Program-made: the position numbers and the translations under genes
Assembly (NCBI RefSeq): GCF_004795055.1
Contig: NZ_SSBJ01000006.1
Coordinates: 1 to 64,000, forward strand
Direction of reading: 5' to 3'
Origin: Streptomyces sp. A1136
Lineage (GTDB): Bacteria > Actinomycetota > Actinomycetes > Streptomycetales > Streptomycetaceae
Length of the DNA: 64,000 bases
Shown: positions 27,452 to 35,468 of the stretch, in pieces
How the letters are laid out: each line of letters begins with the position of its first letter
Numbering within the stretch: the first letter of the stretch is position 1
Notes under the pieces: generated by a model
The model's input: only the letters and a program-made list of their open reading frames with translations
Database searches by the model: none
Told to the model about the DNA's origin: nothing

Positions 27452-28378
27452 TCAGGGGAGGCGGCCGTAGGCGCGCAGTGTCAAGAGCGCCTCAAGCGTG
27501 GCGATCGGGCGCCGCTCGGGGGAGCTGCCCGCCCCTCGGGCCCCGGTGGGCGCCGGCCAGCCCCCGTCCGGCTGCTGCCGGGCGGCGAGGAAGTCCAAGG
27601 ACCGGCTCATCTCCGCGTCCGTGAACCAGCCCCGAGCGGGCGACTCGGGGCGGCGCGCGAAGTCGTACGGGAACAACCGCTCGCCCGGCGCGTACCCGGG
27701 AGCCGTCGGGTGAGCGTCCCGGCGCGCCGGATCGAGCACCACCAGGTGCCCTTCGCGCACCAGCCGTCCCAGCCGGTCCGCGGCCGCCGCGGCCCGGCCC
27801 CGGTCGGGCACGCCGTCGAGGAACGCCACCGCGCCCTGGACCTCGTACGGGTGCCAGTGGCGCAGCGTCTCGACGCGGTCCCAGCAGAATTCGGTGGCCC
27901 GGAACAGCCAGGCGTGCCACACCCGGTTGCGGTGCAGCGCGCCGACGACCGGGCCGGTGGTCAGCAGCGCGCCCGGCGGATCGTCGTGCGGCGGGTGGTC
28001 AGGGGCCGTCGGCAGGTCGTCCTCTGCGGGGAACACCGCCGGGAGCGCTCCGTCGGGGGTGGAGAGCGAGGCCAGGTGGGTGCAGAGCCGGTCCACCCGC
28101 CGGCCCCCGCAGCGGCCGAGGGTATCGAGCACCCGCAGGGCGTACGCGGCGTGCGGTGGCCGGCTCAGCGGTCCGCGCAGGTCCGGGTCGAGGGCGTGCC
28201 CGTAGCCGCCGTCGGCGCCCAGGTACGCCTCCAGGGCGCGGTCCACGGCGTCGGGGTCGCCGCCGAGGAAGTGGTACGCGAACCGGTGCTGCTCCAGCAC
28301 CCGCGCCGTGAGCCAGATGAACCGCTCGGCGCGGGCGAGCGGGGTCGGCGCAGCCGACGCGGCTTCGTCTCCAGGCAT
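27452..28378 (-). CDS. Terpene-cyclase/prenyltransferase-fold protein of unknown function
   Basis: A 308-residue soluble protein. It has two QW-like segments of the alpha/alpha-barrel squalene cyclase and prenyltransferase fold (LGADGGYGHALDPDLRG near residue 53, RQQPDGGWPAP near residue 273). The catalytic DxDD or zinc ligands of known enzymes are not seen, so it is likely a non-canonical member. A TACGGT -10 stands six bases before the ATG. It faces azlD tail to tail with no room for a terminator. Function unknown. Confidence 0.7.
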   Translation of the reverse strand: MPGDEAASAAPTPLARAERFIWLTARVLEQHRFAYHFLGGDPDAVDRALEAYLGADGGYGHALDPDLRGPLSRPPHAAYALRVLDTLGRCGGRRVDRLCTHLASLSTPDGALPAVFPAEDDLPTAPDHPPHDDPPGALLTTGPVVGALHRNRVWHAWLFRATEFCWDRVETLRHWHPYEVQGAVAFLDGVPDRGRAAAAADRLGRLVREGHLVVLDPARRDAHPTAPGYAPGERLFPYDFARRPESPARGWFTDAEMSRSLDFLAARQQPDGGWPAPTGARGAGSSPERRPIATLEALLTLRAYGRLP

Positions 28379-28384
28379 GTCGGA

Positions 28385-28390
28385 ACCGTA
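28385..28390 (-). promoter_or_regulatory. -10 element for leaderless mRNA of the gene ending at 27452
   Basis: TACGGT on the minus strand, six bases before the start codon. Confidence 0.5.
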
Positions 28391-28446
28391 GGGCGCCGGA
28401 CCTGCGGTCGGGGGTGCGAACGCCGCCGGTGCACTCTCCGGGGCGC

Positions 28447-28452
28447 GATACT
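28447..28452 (+). promoter_or_regulatory. -10 element of the DUF3046 gene
   Basis: GATACT six bases before the ATG; no ribosome site is present. Confidence 0.45.
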
Positions 28453-28458
28453 GGTGGC

Positions 28459-28653
28459 ATGCGGTTGACGATTTTCTGGGAGCGGATGGCCGAGCACTTC
28501 GGGGCGGCCTACGCGGACTCCTTCGCGCGGGACCACGTCATGACGGAGCTCGGCGGGCGCACCGTGTACCAGGCGCTGGAAGCCGGCTGGGAGGCCAAGG
28601 ACGTGTGGCGCGCGGTGTGTTCGGCGATGGACGTGCCCGCCTCGCGGCGCTGA
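28459..28653 (+). CDS. DUF3046 family protein
   Basis: A 64-residue protein of the actinobacterial DUF3046 family (MRLTIFWERM, YADSFARDHV, LGGRTVYQALEAGW). It is found close to recA in many actinobacteria, including mycobacteria; here 4.6 kb of other genes lie between them. Function unknown. The start is set by a -10 six bases upstream. Confidence 0.85.
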   Translation: MRLTIFWERMAEHFGAAYADSFARDHVMTELGGRTVYQALEAGWEAKDVWRAVCSAMDVPASRR

Positions 28654-28691
28654 CCGGGCGCCCGGCCCGCCCGCCGCGGCACGGGGTGGGT

Positions 28692-28697
28692 CAGACT
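28692..28697 (+). promoter_or_regulatory. -10 element of the AI-2E-type permease gene
   Basis: CAGACT seven bases before the GTG at 28705. Confidence 0.4.
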
Positions 28698-28704
28698 GGG
28701 GTGC

Positions 28705-30045
28705 GTGGCAGCGACAGAAGAGACGACCCCCCTCCGGCCCGAACGACCGGAAGAACCCGGACGAAGCGCGGGAACCGAACGAATCGAAGGGGCCGAGCAC
28801 GGCGGACGGGCCGGTGACGGCCCGGTCACACCGTCCCCCCGGGCCATCGGACCGGTGGCCCGGTCCGATGCGGCGGACGCGGCCCGGATGCCGCGCTGGC
28901 TGCCCCGCGCGGTGATCCTGGTACTGGCCCTCGTCGCCTGTTTCCAGCTCGGCAGCTGGGCCTTCCACCAGCTGATCGGGCTGCTCGTCAACATCCTGAT
29001 CGCCTTCTTCCTCGCGCTCGCCGTCGAACCCGCCGTGTCCCGGATGGCCGCCCGCGGCATGCGCCGCGGGCTCGCCACCTTCCTGGTGTTCCTCGGGGTG
29101 TTCGTCGCGGGCGCCGGATTCGTGGCCCTGCTCGGCTCGATCCTCGCCGGGCAGATCGTCGACATGGTGGAGGGCTTCCCCCGCTACCTCGACTCCGTGA
29201 TCAGGACGGTCAACACGACGTTCCACACCGATCTGTCCCGGCTGGAGATCCAGGACAGCCTGCTGCACTCGGACTGGTTGCAGAAGTACGTGCGCAACAG
29301 CGCGAGCGGGGTGCTCGACGTCTCCGCCACCGTGCTCGGCGGCCTGTTCAAGCTGCTGACCGTCGGGCTGTTCTCCTTCTACTTCGCCGCGGACGGTCCG
29401 CGGCTGCGGCGCGCGCTGTGCTCCGTGCTGCCGCCCGCCAAGCAGTCGGAGGTACTGCGCGCCTGGGAGATCGCCGTCGCGAAGACGGGCGGGTACCTGT
29501 ACTCGCGCGGACTGATGGCGCTGATCTCCGGCATCGCCCACTACGTGGTGTTCGCGGTCCTGAACGTGCCGTACGCGCCCGCGCTCGCCGTGTGGGTGGG
29601 TCTGGTGTCGCAGTTCGTCCCCACCATCGGAACCTACCTGGCGGGCGCGCTGCCCATGCTGATCGCCTTCACGGTCGACCCCTGGTACGCGCTGTACGTA
29701 CTCGGCTTCGTGGTGATCTACCAGCAGTTCGAGAACTACGTGCTCCAGCCCAAGCTGACCGCGAAGACGGTGGACATCCACCCGGCGGTCGCCTTCGGGT
29801 CGGTCATCGCGGGCACCGCACTGCTGGGAGCGGTCGGGGCGCTCATCGCGATCCCGGCCGTCGCCACGCTCCAGGCCTTCCTCGGGGCGTACGTGAAGCG
29901 CTACGAGGTGACGGAGGGCGCCGACACGTCCGACGGCGGGGGACGGGACGGCGGGGGACGGGCGGACGACGGGGGACGGGCGGACGACGGGGACCCCGCT
30001 ACTCCGGGGTCGTCCCTTCGACGATTGCTGCCAGGGCGTCGGTGA
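28705..30045 (+). CDS. AI-2E family transporter (PerM/YdiK type)
   Basis: A 446-residue membrane protein. A disordered acidic start (1-65) is followed by about eight transmembrane helices of the AI-2E exporter/DUF20 family (about 70-400, with the conserved VYQQFENYVLQPKLTAKTV near residue 335). Family members have been linked to autoinducer-2 or Na+/H+ exchange, so the substrate is open. The tail is a Gly/Asp/Arg repeat encoded by a GGGGGACGGGCGGACGAC-like tandem repeat (about 29935-29995). The last 47 bases overlap the 3' end of the convergent gene. Confidence 0.82.
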   Translation: MAATEETTPLRPERPEEPGRSAGTERIEGAEHGGRAGDGPVTPSPRAIGPVARSDAADAARMPRWLPRAVILVLALVACFQLGSWAFHQLIGLLVNILIAFFLALAVEPAVSRMAARGMRRGLATFLVFLGVFVAGAGFVALLGSILAGQIVDMVEGFPRYLDSVIRTVNTTFHTDLSRLEIQDSLLHSDWLQKYVRNSASGVLDVSATVLGGLFKLLTVGLFSFYFAADGPRLRRALCSVLPPAKQSEVLRAWEIAVAKTGGYLYSRGLMALISGIAHYVVFAVLNVPYAPALAVWVGLVSQFVPTIGTYLAGALPMLIAFTVDPWYALYVLGFVVIYQQFENYVLQPKLTAKTVDIHPAVAFGSVIAGTALLGAVGALIAIPAVATLQAFLGAYVKRYEVTEGADTSDGGGRDGGGRADDGGRADDGDPATPGSSLRRLLPGRR

Positions 30046-30775
30046 CGGTCGCCTCGACGGCGCCCTTCTCCAGGCCGAGGCCGCTGAGCACGCCCTGACC
30101 GTTCTCCAGTTCGAGGAGGGCGAGCAGCACGTGCTCGGTGCCGACGTAGGGGTGGCCCAGGCGCAAGGCCTCGCGGAACGTCAGCTCCAGGGCCTTCTTG
30201 GCGCCGGCGTCGAAGGGGATCAGGGCGGGCAGCTCGGCCGGATCCGCGGGCTCCGGCAGGACCGCGGCGACCGCGGCGCGCACGGCGTCCTCGGTGACGT
30301 GGTGCCCGTCGAGGACGAGCGCGGCGAGTCCCTCGGGCTCGGCGAGCAGGCCCAGCACCAGGTGTTCGGTGCGGATCTCGGTGCTCCGACCGGCGCGGGC
30401 CTCGTTCTGCGAGGCCACGACGACGCCCCGGGCGCGGGGGGTGAAGCGGGCGAAGCCCTGGGCCGGGTCGATACCGGCGCCCTCGCCGCTGTCGCCCCCG
30501 GCCTTGTCGGCCTTGGGGACGAAGCGCTTCTGGGCGGCCTGGCGGGTGACGCCCATGCTGCGGCCGATGTCGGTCCAGGAGGCGCCGGAGCGGCGGGCCT
30601 GGTCGACGAAGTGGCCGATGAGGTGGTCGGCGACGTCGCCGAGGTGCTCGGCGGCCACGACGGCTCCGCTGAGCTGTTCCAACGTGTCGGGGTGGACCTT
30701 CTTGATCGCCTCGATCAGGTCGTCGAGGCGTACCGGACTGGTCATGCGAACTGGTTCCGCGGAAGGGTTCGTCAT
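29999..30775 (-). CDS. Clp N-domain protein with helix-turn-helix
   Basis: A 258-residue protein without an ATPase. An N-terminal region (about 10-85) contains the HTH-like ASWTDIGRSMGVTRQAAQKRF, and the rest (about 105-250) is a double Clp N-terminal repeat (RARGVVVASQNEA, IRTEHLVLGLL, VGTEHVLLALLE) like those of ClpA/ClpC. In Clp ATPases this domain binds adaptors and substrates; here it may be a sensing module on a regulator. A near-consensus promoter, TACGGT six bases before the ATG, makes a leaderless mRNA, and an inverted repeat overlaps it. An in-frame ATG ten codons later is an alternative. Confidence 0.8.
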   Translation of the reverse strand: MTNPSAEPVRMTSPVRLDDLIEAIKKVHPDTLEQLSGAVVAAEHLGDVADHLIGHFVDQARRSGASWTDIGRSMGVTRQAAQKRFVPKADKAGGDSGEGAGIDPAQGFARFTPRARGVVVASQNEARAGRSTEIRTEHLVLGLLAEPEGLAALVLDGHHVTEDAVRAAVAAVLPEPADPAELPALIPFDAGAKKALELTFREALRLGHPYVGTEHVLLALLELENGQGVLSGLGLEKGAVEATVTDALAAIVEGTTPE

Positions 30776-30781
30776 GGTGCA

Positions 30782-30813
30782 ACCGTAGGTTGACAACTCA
30801 GGAGGTGTCAACC
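30782..30813 (-). promoter_or_regulatory. Consensus promoter with inverted-repeat operator
   Basis: On the minus strand TTGACA (30806-30811), 18 bases, TACGGT (30782-30787), six bases and ATG form one of the best HrdB-type promoters in the window. A perfect inverted repeat, GGTTGACA (30788-30795) and TGTCAACC (30806-30813), covers the -35 and spacer. A third related box, GGTTGTCACC, follows at 30818-30827. This looks like an operator, possibly autoregulatory. Confidence 0.7.
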
Positions 30814-30919
30814 GGAGGTTGTCACCTGAGTCGGAACCCTTCGCCGCCGCCCGATCCCGGTGGGGCCCGGCGACCGGACCCGCCCCGTGGGGTGAGATCC
30901 GGCCACCGGTGCGACCGCG

Positions 30920-31345
30920 TCAGGCGACCGGCTGCTGCTGGGCCGTCAGCAGGCCCAGGAGCTGGTCCATCTCGTTGCGCCAGAGGCGGTGCACATTCAT
31001 CCGGGTCGGCCGCTCCTGGCCCGGGAGCTGGAAGCGGAACGAGCTCCAGACGGCGTTGCGCTTGATCTCGGTGACCGCGCCGACGGCCTGGGCCGGCGGT
31101 ATGGCGAAGACGATCTCCTGCGGCCGGTTGCTCATCCGGCTCGCCTTGTGCAGGACCACGGCCTGCTCCGTCACGGTGACGAAGTAGTAGGTGAGGAACA
31201 TCTGGCCGATCAGGCCGAGCATGCTCATCAGCCAGACGCTGGGGCCGGCGATGGCCTGGATTGTGACGATGGGCCGGTCGGCCGGATTGATCTGGGCGAT
31301 GGCCTCGGCCACCTGCTGCTGGATCGTGGCCTTCTTGATGGCCAT
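30920..31345 (-). CDS. Conserved hypothetical membrane-associated protein
   Basis: A 141-residue protein of unknown function. One strong hydrophobic segment (about 28-50, SVWLMSMLGLIGQMFLTYYFVTV) divides a polar start from a basic C-terminal half that reads like a small beta domain. The ATG at 31345 has an excellent GGAGGA upstream, so the longer open frame to 31444 is rejected. The gene is monocistronic. Confidence 0.75.
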   Translation of the reverse strand: MAIKKATIQQQVAEAIAQINPADRPIVTIQAIAGPSVWLMSMLGLIGQMFLTYYFVTVTEQAVVLHKASRMSNRPQEIVFAIPPAQAVGAVTEIKRNAVWSSFRFQLPGQERPTRMNVHRLWRNEMDQLLGLLTAQQQPVA

Positions 31346-31598
31346 GGTTCCTCCAAAGCGGAATGAGCGCCCTCGGTCCCGGGGGCACCGCAGGGTACCG
31401 ATGGGCATGGGGGAGTCGGGGGCCGGGGCCGGGTGGGGACCCATGGGGGCGGTTATGCCGCTCCCGCCCCCGTTCGGTACCGGATGCGGCCCTTGCGGCA
31501 GTTGGGGGCGGCGCGGGGGACGGTCAGGGAGGTGGTTTCGGCCGGCGGGCCGTCAACTGCCGGGGTGATAGCGGCTTTCGTCAACTCGCCATGCCCTC

Positions 31599-31627
31599 TT
31601 GTGGGTTGGGGCCCGACGTCCCAACAA
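31599..31627 (+). promoter_or_regulatory. Possible promoter with inverted repeat for the protease gene
   Basis: The 338-base stretch 31346-31683 has no gene. Its only clear structure is TTGTGG (31599-31604), a 17-base spacer and CAACAA (31622-31627). The perfect repeat GTTGGG (31605-31610) / CCCAAC (31620-31625) fills the spacer and touches the -10, as an operator might. Confidence 0.35.
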
Positions 31628-31683
31628 TGCGCATGACAACCGGAGGATCTTCGGTTGCATCGTCACCAGAGGGGAACCCCCAC

Positions 31684-32553
31684 ATGAACAAGCCTCTCGC
31701 CGGCGCCGTGCTCTCCCTGCTGCTGATCGGAGCGGGAGCGGCCCCGGCCGTGGCCTCCGTACCCCGGGACGCAGCCCCGCAGGCACCGGCCTCCTCGCGG
31801 GACCGGGCCGCGCAGGCCGTCACGGTCACCTACGCGGGGACGGTCGCGCTCAGCAACTGCTCCGGCTCCGTCGTCCGCGCCCCCGGATCGCAGCCGACCG
31901 ACCCCGCGCTCGTGCTGTCCAACGGGCACTGCCTGGAGACCGGCTTCCCCGAGCCGGGCCAGGTCGTCAAGGACCAGCGGTCCACCCGGTCGTTCTCACT
32001 GCTCAACGCCAACGGCAGCAAGGTGGCGACGCTGCGGGCGAGCAAGGTCGCCTACGCGACGATGACCGACACCGACATCTCGATCTACCAGCTGACCTCG
32101 ACGTACGCGCAGATCCAGAGCCAGTACGGCATCAGCGCCCTGACCCTCAACGACGCGCACCCGGTTCAGGGGACGCCGATCAAGGTGGTCTCGGGCTACT
32201 GGAAGCGCACCTACAGCTGCGACGTCGACGGGTTCGCCTACCGCCTCAAGGAAGGCGCCTGGACCTGGAAGGACTCGGTCCGCTACACCTCGTCGTGCAA
32301 CACCATCGGCGGTACGTCCGGCTCGCCGGTGATCGACACCGCGAGCGGCAAGGTCGTCGCCGTGAACAACACGGGCAACGAGAACGGCGAGCGCTGCACG
32401 GACAACAACCCGTGCGAGGTGGACCAGAACGGCGTGGTCACGGTCCGCGAGGGCATCAACTACGCCCAGGAGACCTACATCATCGTCCCGTGCATAGGCG
32501 CCGGCAACAAGATCGACCTCACCCGCCCCGGCTGCACCCTGCCCAAGCCGTAA
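31684..32553 (+). CDS. Secreted trypsin-like serine protease
   Basis: A 289-residue exported protease. A Sec signal peptide (1-22, ending AVA) is followed by a trypsin-like domain with catalytic His (SNGHCLE), Asp (DTDISIYQL) and Ser (GGTSGSPVID). Six or more cysteines suggest disulfides. ATG 31684 has GAGGGG upstream; an in-frame ATG 17 codons earlier is less likely because it would bury the signal peptide. It has no associated inhibitor gene. A second, unrelated trypsin-like protein is encoded at 62635-63813. Confidence 0.87.
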   Translation: MNKPLAGAVLSLLLIGAGAAPAVASVPRDAAPQAPASSRDRAAQAVTVTYAGTVALSNCSGSVVRAPGSQPTDPALVLSNGHCLETGFPEPGQVVKDQRSTRSFSLLNANGSKVATLRASKVAYATMTDTDISIYQLTSTYAQIQSQYGISALTLNDAHPVQGTPIKVVSGYWKRTYSCDVDGFAYRLKEGAWTWKDSVRYTSSCNTIGGTSGSPVIDTASGKVVAVNNTGNENGERCTDNNPCEVDQNGVVTVREGINYAQETYIIVPCIGAGNKIDLTRPGCTLPKP

Positions 32554-32649
32554 CCCCACACGGGCCGTAACCCCCACGCGCCGTCCCCGTTGCCTCGCGG
32601 CGGGGGCGGCGGCGCCGCGGCCCGGCCCGCGCCGCCCGCGCCGCCCCGC

Positions 32650-33024
32650 TCAGTGGAGGCAGAGGCAGAACGGGTGGCCGGCCGGGTCCGCGTAGACCCG
32701 CCAGTTGGCCTCCAAGCGGAGCCGGTCCGTCCGCTCCAACACGGTCGCGCCGAGGGCGAGCACCCGCTCCTCCTCCCCGTCGAGGTCGTCCACGTCGAAG
32801 TCCAGGTGGAGCTGCTGCGGGTGCTCCCCACCCGGCCACCGCGGCGGTCGGTGGTCGTCCACCCGCTGGAAGGCCAGCGGCGTTCCCTCGAAGCCGTGCA
32901 CCTCGAACCAGTCGGGATCCTCCGGGTCGGCGACCACCCGGCCGCCGAGGAGTTCCGCGTAGAACTCCGCGAGCCGGACCGGATCGGCGCAGTCCAGCGC
33001 GACCGCCTGCAGCTTTCGAATCAC
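32650..33024 (-). CDS. VOC (glyoxalase/bleomycin resistance) superfamily protein
   Basis: A 124-residue single-module VOC protein ([62 protein letters not shown]). The family includes dioxygenases, glyoxalases and antibiotic-binding proteins, so the role is open. GTG 33024 is chosen because GAGGGG lies eight bases upstream; the GTG three codons earlier would have no spacing. It lies alone beside recA. Confidence 0.82.
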   Translation of the reverse strand: MIRKLQAVALDCADPVRLAEFYAELLGGRVVADPEDPDWFEVHGFEGTPLAFQRVDDHRPPRWPGGEHPQQLHLDFDVDDLDGEEERVLALGATVLERTDRLRLEANWRVYADPAGHPFCLCLH

Positions 33025-33158
33025 TTTGGACACCCCTCGTCGCGTGGACCGTTTCCGCGCCCGTGTACGGAGGGGGTCGTACCCACCGCCACGACGGGCA
33101 TGCGCAAGGTGTCGACCCGCTGCCCCTGGGCCATCCGGTCACCCTCGACGTGGCCGGC

Positions 33159-33188
33159 TTGACACGGAAATCGAACACGCATTCTCAT
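33159..33188 (+). promoter_or_regulatory. recA SOS-type promoter with LexA box
   Basis: TTGACA (33159-33164) is a consensus -35, with TCTCAT (33183-33188) as a possible -10 at 18 bases. Between them, GAACACGCATTC (33173-33184) matches the LexA (Cheo-type) box of actinobacterial recA genes. LexA binding there would block the promoter until DNA damage. Confidence 0.65.
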
Positions 33189-33223
33189 TGGTTATCCACA
33201 GCCGAACCGGGCGTGGGAGCGCA

Positions 33224-33246
33224 TTGTCAGTGGCAGGCGTTAGCGT
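33224..33246 (+). promoter_or_regulatory. RecA-NDp/PafBC-type damage promoter of recA
   Basis: TTGTCAGTG (33224-33232), 8 bases, TAGCGT (33241-33246): a perfect match to the mycobacterial LexA-independent damage promoter consensus TTGTCRGTG-N8-TANNNT, which PafBC activates. It would start recA transcription about 37 bases before the ATG. Confidence 0.85.
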
Positions 33247-33289
33247 CAATGGCGTGAAGCGATCGACTCAAGCAAACCGGGTGGAACCC

Positions 33290-34399
33290 ATGGCAGGCAC
33301 CGACCGCGAGAAGGCTCTCGACGCCGCGCTCGCACAGATTGAACGGCAATTCGGCAAGGGTGCGGTCATGCGCCTCGGCGACAAGCCGAACGACCCCATC
33401 GAGGTCATCCCCACCGGGTCGACCGCGCTGGACATCGCGCTCGGCGTCGGCGGGCTGCCCCGCGGCCGTGTGATCGAGGTGTACGGACCGGAGTCCTCCG
33501 GTAAGACGACCCTGACCCTCCACGCCGTGGCCAACGCGCAGAAGGCCGGCGGCACCGTCGCCTTCGTGGACGCCGAGCACGCGCTCGACCCCGAGTACGC
33601 GAAGGCGCTCGGCGTCGACACGGACAACCTCATCCTGTCGCAGCCGGACACGGGCGAGCAGGCGCTGGAGATCGTGGACATGCTGGTCCGCTCCGGCGCG
33701 CTCGACCTGATCGTCATCGACTCCGTCGCGGCGCTCGTGCCGCGCGCGGAGATCGAGGGTGAGATGGGCGACTCCCACGTGGGTCTCCAGGCCCGACTGA
33801 TGAGCCAGGCGCTCCGCAAGATCACCGGCGCGCTCAACCAGTCGAAGACCACCGCGATCTTCATCAACCAGCTCCGCGAGAAGATCGGTGTGATGTTCGG
33901 CTCGCCCGAGACCACCACCGGTGGCCGCGCGCTGAAGTTCTACGCCTCCGTGCGCCTCGACATCCGTCGTATCGAGACCCTCAAGGACGGCACCGACGCG
34001 GTCGGCAACCGTACCCGCGTCAAGGTCGTCAAGAACAAGGTCGCGCCGCCCTTCAAGCAGGCCGAGTTCGACATCCTCTACGGCCAGGGCATCAGCCGCG
34101 AGGGCGGCCTGATCGACATGGGCGTGGAGCACGGTTTCGTACGCAAGGCCGGTGCCTGGTACACGTACGAGGGCGACCAGCTGGGCCAGGGCAAGGAGAA
34201 CGCCCGCAACTTCCTCAAGGACAACCCGGATCTCGCCAACGAGATCGAGCGGAAGATCAAGGAGAAGCTGGGCGTGGGCGTGCGCAAGGACGCCGCGACC
34301 GCGGAGGCCGGTGCGGAGGCTTCCGCCGACGCCGCGGCCGTGCCCGCCCCCGCGTCGAAGGCCAAGACGACGGCCAAGGCCGCCGTGGCCAAGAGCTGA
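33290..34399 (+). CDS. recA: Recombinase RecA
   Basis: A 369-residue RecA with Walker [10 protein letters not shown] (about 68-76), Walker [11 protein letters not shown], the L2 region [13 protein letters not shown] and an Ala/Lys-rich C-terminal tail typical of Streptomyces. It forms the strand-exchange filament and triggers LexA self-cleavage. ATG 33290 has GGTGGA upstream; the frame is open far back but the promoters lie in that part. No intein is present. recX begins three bases after its stop, so the two are one operon. Confidence 0.98.
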   Translation: MAGTDREKALDAALAQIERQFGKGAVMRLGDKPNDPIEVIPTGSTALDIALGVGGLPRGRVIEVYGPESSGKTTLTLHAVANAQKAGGTVAFVDAEHALDPEYAKALGVDTDNLILSQPDTGEQALEIVDMLVRSGALDLIVIDSVAALVPRAEIEGEMGDSHVGLQARLMSQALRKITGALNQSKTTAIFINQLREKIGVMFGSPETTTGGRALKFYASVRLDIRRIETLKDGTDAVGNRTRVKVVKNKVAPPFKQAEFDILYGQGISREGGLIDMGVEHGFVRKAGAWYTYEGDQLGQGKENARNFLKDNPDLANEIERKIKEKLGVGVRKDAATAEAGAEASADAAAVPAPASKAKTTAKAAVAKS

Positions 34400-34402
34400 C
34401 CC

Positions 34403-34966
34403 GTGCGGGAGCGGGAACGGGGCGACAGGGAGAGCGGCCGGGAGGGCCGTCAGGAACTGCCGCCCCAGAGCCCCGAGGAGCAGGCGCGGGCGATCTGCTT
34501 GCGCCTGCTCACCGGGATGCCGCGGACCCGGCGCCAGCTCGCCGACGCGCTGGAGAAGCGGGGCATCCCCGAAGAGGTGTCGCAGGAGGTCCTCTCCCGG
34601 TACGAGGAGGTGGGCCTGATCGACGACGCCGCCTTCGCCGGTGCCTGGGTCGAGTCCAGACACCGGGGCCGCGGCCTTGCCCGCCGGGCGCTCGCCCAGG
34701 AACTGCGGACCAAGGGGGTCCACGCCACGCTCGTCCGGGAAGCCCTGGAACAACTGGACTCCGACCAGGAGGAACAGACGGCCCGGGAGCTCGTGGAGCG
34801 CAAGCTCCGGGCGACCCGGGGCCTTGAGCGGGACAAGCGGATGCGGCGCCTCGCCGGGATGCTGGCGCGCAAGGGGTATCCGGAGGGCGTGGCCCTGCGG
34901 GTGGTCCGCCGCGCGCTGGAATCGGAGGCCGAGGGGGAGGACGGGGACGGATACCCCGGGGACTGA
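34403..34966 (+). CDS. recX: Regulatory protein RecX
   Basis: A 187-residue RecX that restrains RecA filaments. The three helical repeats are visible (ICLRLLTGMPRTRRQLADAL, YEEVGLIDDAAFAGAWVESR, LVERKLRATRGLERDKRMRRLAGML) after a polar start of about 22 residues. The GTG start is three bases after the recA stop, so it is co-transcribed and damage-inducible with recA. Confidence 0.93.
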   Translation: MRERERGDRESGREGRQELPPQSPEEQARAICLRLLTGMPRTRRQLADALEKRGIPEEVSQEVLSRYEEVGLIDDAAFAGAWVESRHRGRGLARRALAQELRTKGVHATLVREALEQLDSDQEEQTARELVERKLRATRGLERDKRMRRLAGMLARKGYPEGVALRVVRRALESEAEGEDGDGYPGD

Positions 34967-34977
34967 GCCCCGGGGCA

Positions 34978-35042
34978 CCGGCGCGGCGGGACACCGGACG
35001 GCGGCGTGATCGGTGCCGGCGTGGCACCGGGGTCCGCGCCGG
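34978..35042. terminator. Possible bidirectional terminator between recX and the rhodanese gene
   Basis: CCGGCGCGG (34978-34986) pairs with CCGCGCCGG (35034-35042), and an inner GGTGCC/GGCACC stem lies within. It fills the short gap between the two convergent genes. Confidence 0.45.
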
Positions 35043-35054
35043 CGGGGACCGCGA

Positions 35055-35468
35055 TCACGGTCGCGCGGCGGCCTCCGGTGGGGCGACCGGCAGGCCGGCC
35101 GCTTTCCAGGCCTGGAAGCCGCCGGTCAGGTCCGTCGCGCGGTGGAGGCCCAGCCCGTGCAGGGAGGCCGCCGCCAGCGTCGAGGCGTAGCCCTCGTTGC
35201 AGATCACCACGACCCGCAGGTCGTGACCTGTCGCCTCGTGGAGCCGGTGGGACCCCTGGGGGTCGAGCCGCCACTCCAGTTCGTTGCGCTCCACGACCAC
35301 GGCGCCCGGGATCAGTCCGTCCCGTTCGCGCAGTGCCTGGTAGCGGATGTCGATCAGGAGCGCCCCCTCGTCCCGCCTCGCGGCCGCGGCCTCCTCGGGG
35401 GAGACGCGCGCGTAGGTCGTACGGAGTCGGTCGACCAGGGCGTCGATGCCCTGCGGCACGCCGCTCAC
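35055..35468 (-). CDS. Rhodanese-domain sulfurtransferase
   Basis: A 137-residue single rhodanese domain with the active-site loop CNEGYAS (Cys90). Such enzymes carry sulfane sulfur to thiophilic acceptors. Its GTG start overlaps the stop of the cysteine dioxygenase gene by four bases, so it is translated with it. Together they suggest disposal of excess cysteine and sulfane sulfur. Confidence 0.88.
   Translation of the reverse strand: MSGVPQGIDALVDRLRTTYARVSPEEAAAARRDEGALLIDIRYQALRERDGLIPGAVVVERNELEWRLDPQGSHRLHEATGHDLRVVVICNEGYASTLAAASLHGLGLHRATDLTGGFQAWKAAGLPVAPPEAAARP

Noticed and set aside
32554..32649. A terminator after the secreted protease
   Set aside because: The GC-only stretch can fold in several weak ways, but no single convincing stem was found.
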